Below are positions 55,530-63,411 of a DNA stretch of 64,000 bases, piece after piece. Position 1 is the first letter of the stretch; every line of letters starts with the position of its first letter. The stretch is from an uncultured Desulfobacter sp. Its GTDB lineage: Bacteria; Desulfobacterota; Desulfobacteria; Desulfobacterales; Desulfobacteraceae. Made by a program: the position numbers and the translations under genes. Location: NCBI RefSeq assembly GCF_963666675.1, contig NZ_OY762929.1:1798001-1862000 (forward strand), given 5' to 3'. The notes under the pieces are model-generated. The model did not search any database and was not told where the DNA came from. It saw only the letters and a program-made list of their open reading frames with translations.

Positions 55530-56607
55530 CAGGCAGAACAACCTCCCAACCCTTAACCCAGCTGATGTATACACGCTGGCCGACGCTGTAGTCAAAATCC
55601 GGGTCATCCTCATCAAAAAACTCGCAGGTCGTCAGCAACAGGCCGTCATCAAGACGCACCAGTGTGTCCAGGGTGGAGCCCCGGTAACTGCGTTCAACAA
55701 TGCTGCCGGCAAAGGTTTTAATATCCTCGGGGGGCTGCTCATACAGCCTTAGGTCCTCGGGGCGCAGCAGCAATACAACCTTGTCGCCCGGCTGGAACTG
55801 CCGCTCGGTCTGGGCCTTGATCTGTTGGCCGAAAATGGTGACTTCCACCTGATCGGTATCAAAGGTTTTAGTGATTTGCCCCGGGAAAAAATTGATATCG
55901 CCAATGAATCTTGCAACATATAGATTCTCCGGTTCCTCGTAGACCTGCCGGGGGGTGCCGAGCTGGGCAATTCTGCCTTCCTGCATCACCAGAATTCTGT
56001 CGGACATGGACAAGGCCTCTTCCTGGTCATGGGTCACAAAGATAAAGGATATGCCGATCTCACGCTGCAGTTTTTTTAGTTCCATCTGCATGTCCCGGCG
56101 CAACCGTGCATCCAAAGCAGACAGCGGCTCATCCAGCAAAAGAATCCTGGGGCGGTTGACAATGGCACGGGCCATGGCCACCCGCTGCTGTTGGCCGCCT
56201 GAAAGCTGATGGGGATAGCGCTGGGCAAATTCTTTCATCTTTACCTGTTCAAGGGACTGCATCACCCGGGTCTGAAGTTCCCGGCCTTGGATTTTTTTAA
56301 TTTTGAGGCCAAAGGCGACATTATTGAACACGGTGAGATGGGGGAAAAGGGCATAGCTTTGGAAAACAGTGTTGACCTTTCGCTTTTCTGCCGGCAGGGC
56401 AAGCAGGTCTTTTCCGTCAAGAAAAATGGTGCCGGTGTCCGGCTTCTCAAACCCTGCAATAATTCGCAAAAGCGTTGTTTTCCCGCATCCCGAAGGCCCA
56501 AGAAGCGTTATAAACTCACTTGTTTTTACGTCGAGATCAAAATTTTGAAGAATAGGCTGACCGGAAAAAGATTTCCCCAGTCCGCCAATGGAAAGAACCG
56601 ACTCCAC
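55516..56607 (-). CDS. potA: Polyamine ABC transporter ATP-binding protein
   Basis: PotA is the ATPase that powers polyamine import. The Walker A motif LLGPSGCGKTTLLRI, the Q-loop VFQSYALFPH, the signature LSGGQQQRVAMARA, Walker B ILLLDEPLSALD and the H-loop VTHDQEEAL are all present, followed by a C-terminal TOBE-type domain (RPEDLRLYEQPP and YRGSTLDTLV). The longest frame starts at a TTG at 56637. I prefer the GTG at 56607, because an aaaggag RBS sits 6 bp upstream of it and the protein then begins MESVLSIGGLGKSF, the normal start for the family. It is the first gene of the potABCD operon. Confidence 0.93.
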   Translation of the reverse strand: MESVLSIGGLGKSFSGQPILQNFDLDVKTSEFITLLGPSGCGKTTLLRIIAGFEKPDTGTIFLDGKDLLALPAEKRKVNTVFQSYALFPHLTVFNNVAFGLKIKKIQGRELQTRVMQSLEQVKMKEFAQRYPHQLSGGQQQRVAMARAIVNRPRILLLDEPLSALDARLRRDMQMELKKLQREIGISFIFVTHDQEEALSMSDRILVMQEGRIAQLGTPRQVYEEPENLYVARFIGDINFFPGQITKTFDTDQVEVTIFGQQIKAQTERQFQPGDKVVLLLRPEDLRLYEQPPEDIKTFAGSIVERSYRGSTLDTLVRLDDGLLLTTCEFFDEDDPDFDYSVGQRVYISWVKGWEVVLPDEES

Positions 56608-56730
56608 CAGCATCTCCTTTGCCTGTATTGGTGTCAAATGTGTCTTAAACCGCAGCGGCTTTGCTGGTTTATACCTTTAAAAAATAGCTTTAAAATATAT
56701 TATTCTTGATGCTTTTGTCAATTTTGATGG

Positions 56731-56850
56731 CGTCGTAAAAAGTCTCCGCCTACTGCGTTATGGTGCATGACCCGACGCTCGGAATACTATATGTATGCCT
56801 TCGCGCCTGGTCTTGCACCATGCCTTGTAGGCAAAAATTTTACATTCGCC
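56731..56850. repeat. Second-type long imperfect palindrome
   Basis: gtaaaaagtctccgcctac near the left end and gtaggcaaaaattttac near the right end are imperfect mirrors, and gttatggtgcatgacc pairs imperfectly with ggtcttgcaccat. The centre contains atactatatgtatgcc, similar in design to the atac/gtat centre of copies A and B. The left arm recurs inverted at 27773-27804. Confidence 0.65.
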
Positions 56851-56897
56851 TCTTGGTTGCAAGAGACATAAACAGGGCTTGGTTCTAACGTCGGCCA

Positions 56898-56957
56898 TTG
56901 TAGGGGCAGGTCTCTGTGCCTGCCCTAAAGGGGCAACCACAGGAGGATTGCCCCTAT
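56898..56957. repeat. GC-rich double palindrome related to 27719-27748
   Basis: ggggcagg pairs imperfectly with cctgccc, and aggggcaa with ttgcccct, within one 60-bp stretch. The taggggcagg and cctgccc words are also in the perfect palindrome at 27719-27748. Such units are typical of REP-like intergenic elements. Confidence 0.5.
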
Positions 56958-57208
56958 ATAAAGATGGCCGATCTTATGATCAAGCCCCAGGATTTTTGAC
57001 ACTCTAATATAAAAAAAGAGACAAATGCAATAAACGCTGTCGCATTCAAGAAAATAAAGGTTCTAAAATCATTGAACGTTTATCAATCTTAATCGGGCAC
57101 ATTGATTTCTGATCTGGCAAGATTAAGGAATAGATGGTATGAGTAATAACAGCGAAATTAGACGCGTTACATTGGCCGACTGTATTTGATAAAACTGAAT
57201 AGAAGGGG

Positions 57209-57439
57209 TTGGACTTGGACCAGGATAGAGTAGAATCGATACGGAGTAACTCAAATTTTAAATCATATCGTTGTCCCCATTGCCGGAAATTTTTGATGAA
57301 GGGGAATATAAGATGGCTGAAAATGACATGTCCACACTGTCAGAAATTGATTGATGCCGATGAAAATGAGCTTTTGGCGATTAGCGATTCGGAAAACAAT
57401 GCCGAAGAAAAAGATGGGAAACAGGATAGCGAACAATGA
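57209..57439 (+). CDS. Small double-CxxC zinc-ribbon protein
   Basis: The 76-residue frame starts with TTG at 57209; a second TTG at 57215 has better spacing from the agaagggg RBS and may be the real start. The core YRCPHCRKFLMKGNIRW...MTCPHCQKLIDAD has two CPHC knuckles 16 residues apart, a typical zinc ribbon. The C-terminus is acidic (EEKDGKQDSEQ). Its stop overlaps the next start as ATGA, so it is translationally coupled to the ThrRS-editing-domain gene. Function unknown; nucleic-acid or protein binding is plausible. Confidence 0.7.
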   Translation: MDLDQDRVESIRSNSNFKSYRCPHCRKFLMKGNIRWLKMTCPHCQKLIDADENELLAISDSENNAEEKDGKQDSEQ

Positions 57440-57842
57440 GGGTGTTGTTTTGGTATTGTGATAAATTTGCCTGGACGCCGACGATCAAAACCCTTGATCA
57501 AGTTCCGATATCCGAGCCGGATGGGAAAAATAAAGTCGTCGTGACGTTTGTTCATATCGAACCCAAAGATGTCGAGCCGGGCAGTTCATCGGAAACCAAA
57601 CTTGTGAAAATGCCAAATGGCTGGCCAGAAAATGGGATGTTAACAAAATTTTGCTCCACTCTTTTACCCACCTGGGGCAGGACAAAGCCGACCCGGATCA
57701 AGCCAAACAGCTGTTGGATCGCGTGCATCAAAGGCTTTTAAAGGCAGAATATGAGGCCTCTCTGACAGCCTACGGATACTACAACGACTTGGTCCTTGAG
57801 GCACCCGGCCATCCGTTGGCGCGTATTTATAAAGAATTTTAA
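57436..57842 (+). pseudogene. Archaeal-type threonyl-tRNA synthetase editing domain, frameshifted
   Basis: The first frame reads MRVLFWYCDKFAWTPT and on to ETKLVK, then loses homology. From the A-run at 57607-57610 the -1 frame continues NAKWLARKWDVNK, then LLHSFTHLGQD, then SLTAYGYYNDL and APGHPLARI. Joined, it is about 135 residues and matches the stand-alone editing domain of archaeal ThrRS, which removes Ser from mischarged tRNA-Thr: an N-terminal MRVLL..CD strand, an H(S/P)(F/Y)(A/T)HL motif, and a C-terminal (F/Y)G(W/Y)Y...GHPL block. One extra A in the gaaaatg run would restore one frame. So this is a one-base deletion, a sequencing error, or less likely -1 frameshifting. It lies between the zinc-ribbon and NUDIX genes. 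Confidence 0.8.
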
Positions 57843-57846
57843 AATC

Positions 57847-58260
57847 ATGAACAGACCTTTCGTCGGTATTGCCGTGATCGTTACCCAAAATAATCGCGTG
57901 TTGTTGGGTAAGAGAAAAGGTGCGCATGGTGCCGGCTGCTGGGCATTTCCCGGCGGGCATCTGGAGTTTAATGAATCCATTGAAGGCTGCGCAGCCCGGG
58001 AGGTTTATGAAGAGACCGGTCTTTGCATTAAAAATTGCCGATACGCCGCCTGTACCAACGATGTGTTTAAGGACACCAACAAGCACTATGTGACATTGTT
58101 TGTTGTCTGTGAATACGAGTCCGGGGAACCGGAAGTCAAAGAGCCCGAGAAGTGCGAAAAATGGAAATGGTTCGCCTGGAATGAATTCCCGGAACCTCTG
58201 TTTTTGTCGTTAAAAAATTTGCTCAAGCAAGATTTTAATCCCTTTCCCATAAAAACATAG
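57847..58260 (+). CDS. NUDIX hydrolase (NUDT15/MutT-like)
   Basis: A NUDIX pyrophosphatase of about 137 residues. The ATG at 57847, 4 bp past the upstream stop, is preferred to the longer frame at 57796, because it gives the standard start MNRPFVGIAVIV. The NUDIX box runs from GGHLEFNESIEGCAAREVYEE to TGL, with the REVYEE metal-binding glutamates. GAHGAGCWAFPGGHLE before the box resembles the NUDT15-type proteins that hydrolyse nucleoside triphosphates. Substrate unknown. It ends a three-gene run and is convergent with the hybrid kinase. Confidence 0.9.
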   Translation: MNRPFVGIAVIVTQNNRVLLGKRKGAHGAGCWAFPGGHLEFNESIEGCAAREVYEETGLCIKNCRYAACTNDVFKDTNKHYVTLFVVCEYESGEPEVKEPEKCEKWKWFAWNEFPEPLFLSLKNLLKQDFNPFPIKT

Positions 58261-58283
58261 AACTATAGATGGCGGCGGTGCCC

Positions 58284-60812
58284 TTAGGATTGGTCCAGAA
58301 CCTTGCGAATGGTTTGTGCTGTTTCTATGGTTGTCACGGGTTTCATAATGACTGCGGCGATGTCTGCGGTGTCGGAAAAATCGGGATTTAGCTGATTCGT
58401 ATGTCCGGTGAAGATGATAACCGGAATGTCCCGTCGGATTTTTTTTATTTCGGTACACAATTCAAAACCGTTGAGGCGGGGCATGGTCATATCCGTGATA
58501 ACAAGATCGAATTGGAACGGAGACCCCTTGAATGTCTCCAGGGCCTTTTGAGGATCTTGATAGGCGTCTACCGTGTATCCCAGGTTCACCAGCATATCCT
58601 TCATCATGTCGGTCAGCCCTTGTTCGTCGTCCACCAGAAGAATAAGTTCTGTGCCCCTGGGTAAGGGATTGGTATCCGCAGGCTCTTCCTCTGCCGGGGG
58701 GATGGGGCTTGTGGGCAACAGAATAGTGAACACAGTACCGCATCCCATTTTACTTCTAACGGATATGGCGCCGCCATGGTTGTGAATAATACCATGGACG
58801 ATGGCCAGCCCCATCCCCGATCCCTTGCCGACTGCCTTGGTGGTGAAATAAGGATCAAAGATTCTGTCCTGGATGGCCGGTTCAATGCCTGTGCCTGTGT
58901 CTTCAATGGTGAGCCGGATCGCCTCGGCCCCATCCAATGACTTGAGTTCCGGTGTTTTTAAATCGTGGGTATCAGCCATGTCCAGACAAATGGTCAGTGT
59001 GCCGCCGCCGGGTTCCATGGCGTGGGCTGCGTTGTTGCACAGGTTGATAATGACCTGCTGGATTTGTGTGGGATTGGCATTGGTTGTTCGTTTCGGCGCA
59101 TGGTTCTGGAATACAATTTCAACGGATGAGGGAATGGATGCCCTTAAAAACCGGATTGTATCGCTGAGCAGCCTGGCCGGATTTATCGGCTGGTTTCCCT
59201 GTTCTGCCTGGCGGCTGAAACTGAGCAGCTGCAGGATCACTTCCTTGGCCCTGAGACAGGCGTTCTGGATTTCATTAATGCGTGACCGGGCCGGATTCTC
59301 TTTGGGCAGATCCAGTTGTGCCAGTTGGGCATTCCCCAGGATAATGCCTAAAATGTTGTTAAAGTCATGGGCGATGCCCCCTGCCAGCGTGCCGATGGAT
59401 TCCATCTTACGGGACTGGGTAAGCTGATGTTGCAGGGCTTTTCTATCTTTTTCAGCTTTTTTATGTTCTGTAATATCGGTTGCGGAACCGACAATGGCCA
59501 CAGTCCTGCCGTTTTTGATCACAGGGTTTTCCCGAATTTCCACCACGATTTTGTGCCCTTGATCACCTTTCAATTCCAGTTCATAGGGGTGCTGGCGCTG
59601 CCCTGTTTTGATCGCCTTTTCAGTGTATTCAAGGCCCTTGAGATTAATGGGATTGTCCGTAACAAATTCAGTCCACCGCGTCATGGCCTCGTCGGGTTCG
59701 CAATGCAGGATCTGTCTGCACTGGGGGCTGACATAGGTGATTTGGTGGTCTGGTGTGTGGGCGTAATACATGCTGGTACTGTTTTCCAGGATGTTTCGAA
59801 GTTTTTCTTCATTTTTCCGCAAGGCCTTTTCCGTTGCGATCCTTTCCTGGGTTTCCCTTGCGAGTTTTCGGTTTTTGAACACGACGATAAAGATAATGCC
59901 GGCAGAAAATAAAAAAACCAAAAAGATGTATAAAAACATATCTTTGGGGTTGAGGCCATATTCGTATTTAACAGAGAGCCACTGATTGCGAATATCTCTT
60001 TTTTGTTGGGGAGATATGGCGGCAAGTGCTTTGTTTACAATTGAGAGGAGTTCCTGGTGCCCCTTGGGGACAGCCATATATAGCTGATAATTGTCATAGG
60101 GTGTTGGTGCTGCGATTTTAAGATTTGCAAGGCCGGCCTGGTGAATCATATAGGTGGCGGCTGCCAGGTTTTCTATGGCGGCATCCGCCCTCGAAAAGGA
60201 GATTGCTTCAAGCCCCTCTAATGGGGATTTTACATAAAGGGGTGAAAAGCTAATGTTGTCCTTGGAAAGCCACTCTTTTGTGAGGATTTGGGATACCATG
60301 GCCAGGGTTTTCCCGTTAAGATCTTCGATACCGCCGATAAAAGGGCTGTTGTCACGGGTGACAATGACCAGGGGAAATGTCAGATAGGGCATGGAAAAAT
60401 CAAGATAGGTTTCCCGCTCGGCTGTTTTCCCAATGCAGATAATCAGGTCTATGTCCCCCTGCCGGACACTCTCCAGGACCCGGGGCCAGGGAAGGTCTGC
60501 CTGGATACGCACTTGGAATCCTAATATAGTTGTTACTTGGGCGATATAATCGGCCGAGAGGCCTTTTAATTTGCCCTGTTCGTAATAGTGAAATGGGGGA
60601 AAAGATCGAGGACCTGCAATGGAGATTGAGGGATGTCTCTCAATCCAAGTTTTTTCGGCGGGGGTCAGTTGAATGGTGCCGCCAGCATTGTTCCCTATAT
60701 TTTGGGCATGGGAATATACCGCATTCGTGAACCATAGTCCCATGGTGAGTGCCGGAATCAATATACGCGTTGTAAGATAATACCTCAAATCAAGTTCGAA
60801 TAAATCGTCCAT
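58284..60812 (-). CDS. Hybrid sensor histidine kinase with periplasmic solute-binding domain
   Basis: The 842-residue sensor has an N-terminal signal/anchor (about residues 13-31) and a periplasmic SBP_bac_3-type domain (about 50-280) that starts ERHPSISIAGPRSFPPFHYYE. A transmembrane helix lies at about 293-312 and a PAS domain at about 333-455 (NEEKLRNILENSTSMYY). Then come the dimerisation/phosphoacceptor motif IAHDFNNILG with His482, an HATPase domain with GLAIVHGI, and a C-terminal receiver domain with DD and phosphoacceptor Asp774 (VITDMTMP) and Lys824. The solute-binding domain suggests direct sensing of an amino-acid-like ligand. No cognate response regulator gene is adjacent. Confidence 0.92.
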   Translation of the reverse strand: MDDLFELDLRYYLTTRILIPALTMGLWFTNAVYSHAQNIGNNAGGTIQLTPAEKTWIERHPSISIAGPRSFPPFHYYEQGKLKGLSADYIAQVTTILGFQVRIQADLPWPRVLESVRQGDIDLIICIGKTAERETYLDFSMPYLTFPLVIVTRDNSPFIGGIEDLNGKTLAMVSQILTKEWLSKDNISFSPLYVKSPLEGLEAISFSRADAAIENLAAATYMIHQAGLANLKIAAPTPYDNYQLYMAVPKGHQELLSIVNKALAAISPQQKRDIRNQWLSVKYEYGLNPKDMFLYIFLVFLFSAGIIFIVVFKNRKLARETQERIATEKALRKNEEKLRNILENSTSMYYAHTPDHQITYVSPQCRQILHCEPDEAMTRWTEFVTDNPINLKGLEYTEKAIKTGQRQHPYELELKGDQGHKIVVEIRENPVIKNGRTVAIVGSATDITEHKKAEKDRKALQHQLTQSRKMESIGTLAGGIAHDFNNILGIILGNAQLAQLDLPKENPARSRINEIQNACLRAKEVILQLLSFSRQAEQGNQPINPARLLSDTIRFLRASIPSSVEIVFQNHAPKRTTNANPTQIQQVIINLCNNAAHAMEPGGGTLTICLDMADTHDLKTPELKSLDGAEAIRLTIEDTGTGIEPAIQDRIFDPYFTTKAVGKGSGMGLAIVHGIIHNHGGAISVRSKMGCGTVFTILLPTSPIPPAEEEPADTNPLPRGTELILLVDDEQGLTDMMKDMLVNLGYTVDAYQDPQKALETFKGSPFQFDLVITDMTMPRLNGFELCTEIKKIRRDIPVIIFTGHTNQLNPDFSDTADIAAVIMKPVTTIETAQTIRKVLDQS

Positions 60813-61145
60813 ATATATTTATATCTGTGTTTTTAGAAGGCAATCGTCAATTGTTTTCAAGTGGCATTAGTATGTTATAGACTGAAGCGTGTCATCAAAC
60901 AACTTAATTATTTTAAAAAAGTTTACCGGCTGGTGAACTTGAATATTTGAAAAATTTTTTATACAATATAGTACTTTACTTCGTTTTTTTATTTTCTTAT
61001 TAATTAAATTAATTGTTAAAAGGTCTATTTATCTTTTTTAAGAATATCGGCAGCAAAGGTGCATTCCGGATATATTTACCGGTGTAATACGGTATTTACC
61101 GTGATAGATCATAGAAAGTTAACAACTAAAGAGCAGGAGGAAACA
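60813..61145. other. AT-rich divergent region between hybrid kinase and liv operon
   Basis: These 333 bp are notably AT-rich at 60900-61060, with no gene. They must carry the liv promoter and leader and the kinase promoter. Confidence 0.5.
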
Positions 61146-62321
61146 TTGAAAAGAATTATTTGTTGTCTGGCCGCCGTCATTGCAATGACCATGGTTTTTT
61201 CTTCGTCGGCGTTTTGCAAAAGAGAGACGGTCATTAAAATCGGCATCAATGCGCCTTTGACCGGTGATATCCCAAAGGTTGGTGAAGGCACAAAATATGC
61301 CGCGCAAATGTGGCTGGAAGACATTGAAAAAGCGGGCGGGCTTGAAGTTGGCGGCCAGAAGTACAAGGTTGAACTGGTGGTCGAAGACAATGAATCCAAA
61401 GCCGAATCCGCAGTAAAAGCCAACACCAAAATGATCAGCCAGGATGACGTTCTGGCCATTGTCGGCCCCCAGTCTTCCAAACAGGCGGTGCCGGCTGGTG
61501 AAGTGGCCAACAAGTACAAAACCGTTATGATCAGCCCCTGGTCCACCAACCCCGACACCACCATGGACCGCCCCTATGTTTTTCGCGGCTGTTTTCTGGA
61601 TCCCTTCCAGGGACCTGTTGTGGCCAATTTCATCACCGATGAGTTCGGTTATACCAAGGCCGCCGTCCTCTATGATGTGGCCTCCGATTACCCCAAAGGG
61701 CTTGCCGAAGTGTTCAAGGACGCCTGGGAAAAGAAACACGGTCCAGGCTCCGTCGTTGCCTTTGAAAGCTTTACCACCAAAGACACCGATTTTTCTTCCC
61801 AGCTGACCAAAATCATCCAGTCCGGTGCCCAGGTGCTTTTTACCCCCCAGTACTACAATGAAGTGCCTCTGATTGTAAAACAAGCCCAGGAGCTTGGTTG
61901 GAAAGGACCCATCGTGGGTTCCGACTCCTGGGGATCTGCCGAGACGGTTGAGCTGTGCGGCGAAGCCTGCTACGGCCAGTTTTTCTCTTCCCATTACGCA
62001 GCTGCCGGTGCCAAGGGTGCAACCAAAGCATTCATTGACCGCTACAATGAAACATACGGCTATGTCCCCGATGATGTGGCGGCTTTGACCTGGGATGCCC
62101 TTCGCCTGGCCCAGCAGGCCATTCAGAATACCGGAAAATTGACCGGCAGAATTGAAAGAGACCGTGAAGCGGTTCGGGATGCCCTGGCAAAGATCAAGGA
62201 TTTTTCAGGTATCACCGGTAACATGACCTTCACCGAAGAGGGTGACCCGGTTAAATGCGCAGTGATCGTAAAAATAAACGATACGGGCGAATACGAGTTC
62301 TACAAATCCGTATGTCCCTAA
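61146..62321 (+). CDS. livJ: Branched-chain amino-acid ABC transporter substrate-binding protein
   Basis: This 391-residue periplasmic binding protein of the Leu/Ile/Val (LIVBP) type starts at TTG 61146, which has an aggagg RBS 6 bp upstream and yields the signal peptide MKRIICCLAAVIAMTMVFSSSAFC. The frame is open upstream to 61059 but without an RBS. The mature domain begins VIKIGINAPLTGDIPKVGEG and has the ligand-binding blocks VVEDNESKAESAV, AIVGPQSSKQAVPAGEVAN and DSWGSAETVELCG. It should bind an amino acid for the LivHM permeases encoded downstream; a specific ligand cannot be assigned. Confidence 0.92.
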   Translation: MKRIICCLAAVIAMTMVFSSSAFCKRETVIKIGINAPLTGDIPKVGEGTKYAAQMWLEDIEKAGGLEVGGQKYKVELVVEDNESKAESAVKANTKMISQDDVLAIVGPQSSKQAVPAGEVANKYKTVMISPWSTNPDTTMDRPYVFRGCFLDPFQGPVVANFITDEFGYTKAAVLYDVASDYPKGLAEVFKDAWEKKHGPGSVVAFESFTTKDTDFSSQLTKIIQSGAQVLFTPQYYNEVPLIVKQAQELGWKGPIVGSDSWGSAETVELCGEACYGQFFSSHYAAAGAKGATKAFIDRYNETYGYVPDDVAALTWDALRLAQQAIQNTGKLTGRIERDREAVRDALAKIKDFSGITGNMTFTEEGDPVKCAVIVKINDTGEYEFYKSVCP

Positions 62322-62365
62322 CGAACCAATGGATCACGCGTTCATACGTTTTTAAATTAGAGAAG

Positions 62366-62400
62366 TAACTGCCGCACCACAACTGCGGCAGTTATTTTTT
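62366..62400 (+). terminator. Intrinsic terminator/attenuator between livJ and livH
   Basis: A perfect 11-bp stem (taactgccgca 62366-62376, tgcggcagtta 62384-62394) is followed by tttttt. Because the downstream permease genes follow at once, it is best read as a partial terminator that lowers permease expression relative to the binding protein. Confidence 0.85.
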
Positions 62401-62436
62401 GGACCTATTGGTCATTGCTTTAACAGGAACTGCTGC

Positions 62437-63372
62437 ATGGAATCGTTTACAGATCTGATACAGTTTTTTATTCAGAACTTTATCAATGCACTCCAGCGAG
62501 GAAGTTTTTACGCCGTTATCTCCATCGGGTACTCCATGGTCTACGGTGTTTTGATGCTTTTTAACTTTGCCCATGGTGACATCTTCATGGTGGGCACCTA
62601 TATCGGTTTTGGCATTGCAACGCTTTTTTTAGCGTTGTTTGCTGGCATTTTACCCGGCCCCCTCATCTTTGTGTCCACCATTGTGGTGACCATGTTTTTG
62701 GCCTCGTGGATCGGGGTGTTTGTGGAAGTGGCCGGCTACCGGCCGTTGCGCCAGGCGCCCCGGGCCTCTGCCGCCATCACGGGCCTTATGATCGGTATTA
62801 TTTTTGAAACCGGTATTTTGATTCTGTTAGGTGCCAAACGCTTAAGCTTTCCACCGCTCATCGAATCGGTTTCCTACAATGTGGGCGGGGTCTATTTTAC
62901 CAACGTCAAGGTGATGATCATTATTATCAGCCTGCTGCTCATGCTGGCCTTGAACGCCTTTATCCAGAAAACCAAATGGGGAATGGCCATGCGCGCCATG
63001 TCCTATGATTTTCTTGCCGTCCCCCTCATGGGGATCTCCATCAACATCATGGCCCCCTTAACCTTTGCCATTGGTGCGGGGCTGGCGGCCGTTGCCGGTA
63101 TCCTCTACGGCCAGGCATATCCCATTCTGGACCCGTACATGGGGGTTCTCATCGGCTGGAAAGCCTTTGTTGCCGCAATCTTAGGCGGGCGGGGTTCCAT
63201 TAAAGGGGCCGCTCTGGCAGGTTACCTTCTCGGGTTCATTGAAATATTTGTTGCCACCATATTTCCGTCCACCCTGAGGGATCTGATCGCCTATTCCATT
63301 ATCCTTTTGATCCTGACCTTCAGGCCAAGGGGATTTTTCGGCATGGAGCACAGCACCAAACTAAGGCTGTAA
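62437..63372 (+). CDS. livH: Branched-chain amino-acid ABC transporter permease LivH-like
   Basis: LivH is one of the two transmembrane permeases of the LIV importer. The 311-residue protein has about eight helices and the family signature GSFYAVISIGYSMVYGVLMLFNFAHGDIFMVG at residues 25-56, where the FAHGD element is typical. A cytoplasmic loop with AMRAMSYDFLAVPLMGISINIM near 180-200 corresponds to the region contacting the ATPase. Its start has an acaggaa RBS. It is separated from livJ only by the attenuator. Confidence 0.93.
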   Translation: MESFTDLIQFFIQNFINALQRGSFYAVISIGYSMVYGVLMLFNFAHGDIFMVGTYIGFGIATLFLALFAGILPGPLIFVSTIVVTMFLASWIGVFVEVAGYRPLRQAPRASAAITGLMIGIIFETGILILLGAKRLSFPPLIESVSYNVGGVYFTNVKVMIIIISLLLMLALNAFIQKTKWGMAMRAMSYDFLAVPLMGISINIMAPLTFAIGAGLAAVAGILYGQAYPILDPYMGVLIGWKAFVAAILGGRGSIKGAALAGYLLGFIEIFVATIFPSTLRDLIAYSIILLILTFRPRGFFGMEHSTKLRL

Positions 63373-63411
63373 TATCTTTTTCTTTACCCGTTTTCAGAAA
63401 GAAACGTTGCC

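Larger units (their letters stand above)
56608..57208. other. Repeat-rich intergenic region upstream of potA
   Basis: About 600 bp without a gene. It contains a large imperfect palindrome (56731-56850) and a GC-rich repeat (56898-56957), listed separately, and the divergent promoters for potA and the zinc-ribbon gene. Confidence 0.5.

Noticed and set aside
57600..57615. Programmed -1 ribosomal frameshift in the ThrRS editing-domain gene
   Set aside because: The site is only gtgaaaatg, without the X_XXY_YYZ heptamer or an obvious downstream pseudoknot, so an indel or sequencing error is preferred.
61119..61994. Minus-strand open frame of 291 codons opposite livJ
   Set aside because: A Gly/Phe-rich shadow frame of the binding-protein gene, without RBS or recognisable fold.
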